A stretch of 5,110 bases of DNA from Planctomycetota bacterium (lineage in GTDB: Bacteria > Planctomycetota > UBA1135 > UBA2386). How positions within the stretch are numbered: position 1 is the first letter of the stretch; each line of letters starts with the position of its first letter. A model generated the notes under the pieces. It made no database searches and was not told where the DNA came from. It worked only from the letters and a program-made list of their open reading frames with translations. Shown in pieces: positions 4,888-5,110 of the stretch. Position numbers and translations under genes: made by a program. The DNA is taken from contig JAGQRA010000418.1 of assembly GCA_020425885.1 (NCBI GenBank), forward strand, positions 1 to 5,110. Direction: 5' to 3'.

Positions 4888-5110
4888 ATGAACACGATGT
4901 CTGTTTGGTCCCTCACCATTCTCGCGGAACTCGTAGTGGCGACCACGTGCCACGCGCAGTGCGCAACGACATGGCAATCGGGCGATGCGATCCCGGGCCT
5001 CAGCAAGTGGGCCTATGCCTCGACATCGTGGGATCGCGACGGCGCCGGACCCGAGCCGGCGGTGCTCGTGGTCGGCGGCTGGTTCGTGGCGGCGGGTGAC
5101 ATCATCGCCA
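4888..5110 (+). CDS. Secreted repeat protein of planctomycete type (N-terminal fragment, cut by right edge)
   Basis: The frame is open from the ATG at 4888 to the right edge, giving 74 complete codons plus one base. Residues 1-23 look like a Sec signal peptide: a hydrophobic core at about 7-19, then TTCHA before the likely cleavage ahead of Q24. There is no lipobox. The mature part starts C-A-T-T-W-Q-S-G-D-A-I-P-G-L and continues to WDRDGAGPEP (48-57) and VLVVGGWFVAAGDIIA (59-74). From memory, this order is typical of secreted planctomycete proteins in which WDxDGxGP...GG.F..AG units repeat many times, probably as a beta-propeller. The function of that group is unknown to me, and I assign none. 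The strong AGGTGGAG ribosome-binding site fixes the start; a second in-frame ATG at 4897 is poorly placed for it. Confidence 0.75.
   Translation, partial: MNTMSVWSLTILAELVVATTCHAQCATTWQSGDAIPGLSKWAYASTSWDRDGAGPEPAVLVVGGWFVAAGDIIA

Noticed and set aside
4613..5006. Overlapping minus-strand open frames of 69-75 codons in and beyond the 4651-4887 intergenic region
   Set aside because: They lack family-like sequence and conflict with the secreted-protein gene, which has a strong ribosome-binding site and a signal peptide.
1..5110. Mobile element, CRISPR, prophage, toxin-antitoxin or defence island
   Set aside because: No transposase, integrase, regularly spaced repeat array, phage protein or known defence domain is seen. 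All recognised genes are ordinary housekeeping, stress or envelope families.

Overview
The window is GC-rich (roughly two thirds G+C by eye) and densely coding. It holds four complete and two truncated protein genes. I see no rRNA, tRNA, CRISPR array, transposase or other mobile element. The best guess for the source is a planctomycete. The gene cut by the right edge carries a signal peptide followed by a WDxDGxGPxP...VVGG.F..AGD pattern that I associate with secreted repeat proteins of Planctomycetota (Phycisphaerae-like). The left gene, an exported protein with tandem carboxypeptidase-regulatory-like domains, also suits that phylum. These domains also occur in Myxococcota and Acidobacteriota, and the EI24 gene looks proteobacterial in style, so the assignment is tentative.

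Layout. At 1-1387 (minus) lies the N-terminal part of a membrane-anchored or exported protein with four successive beta-sandwich repeats; its C-terminus is off the left edge. A 122-bp divergent spacer separates it from a plus-strand pair: an M24B aminopeptidase P (1510-2922) with all five metal ligands, then after 19 bp an EI24/CysZ-like inner-membrane protein (2942-3622). That gene runs tail-to-tail into a universal stress protein on the minus strand (3601-4038), with a 22-bp overlap. A strong hairpin for the plus transcript (3630-3649) lies inside the stress-protein coding sequence. A 129-bp divergent spacer with a perfect 14-bp palindrome then leads to a two-CBS-domain protein (4168-4650, plus). 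A 237-bp non-coding stretch with several inverted repeats follows, and then the start of the secreted repeat protein (4888 to the right edge).

How the genes relate. The stress protein and the CBS protein are divergent neighbours, and both families typically bind adenine nucleotides. They could form a small energy- or stress-sensing pair under shared control, with the palindrome as a candidate operator; this is inference. The aminopeptidase and EI24 protein may share a transcript, but no functional link is evident. The two edge genes are envelope or secreted proteins.

I found no convincing new multi-gene system. The items most worth a second look are the palindrome next to the stress/CBS pair, the convergent overlap with its embedded hairpin, the very acidic linker of the CBS protein, and the structured intergenic region at 4651-4887.
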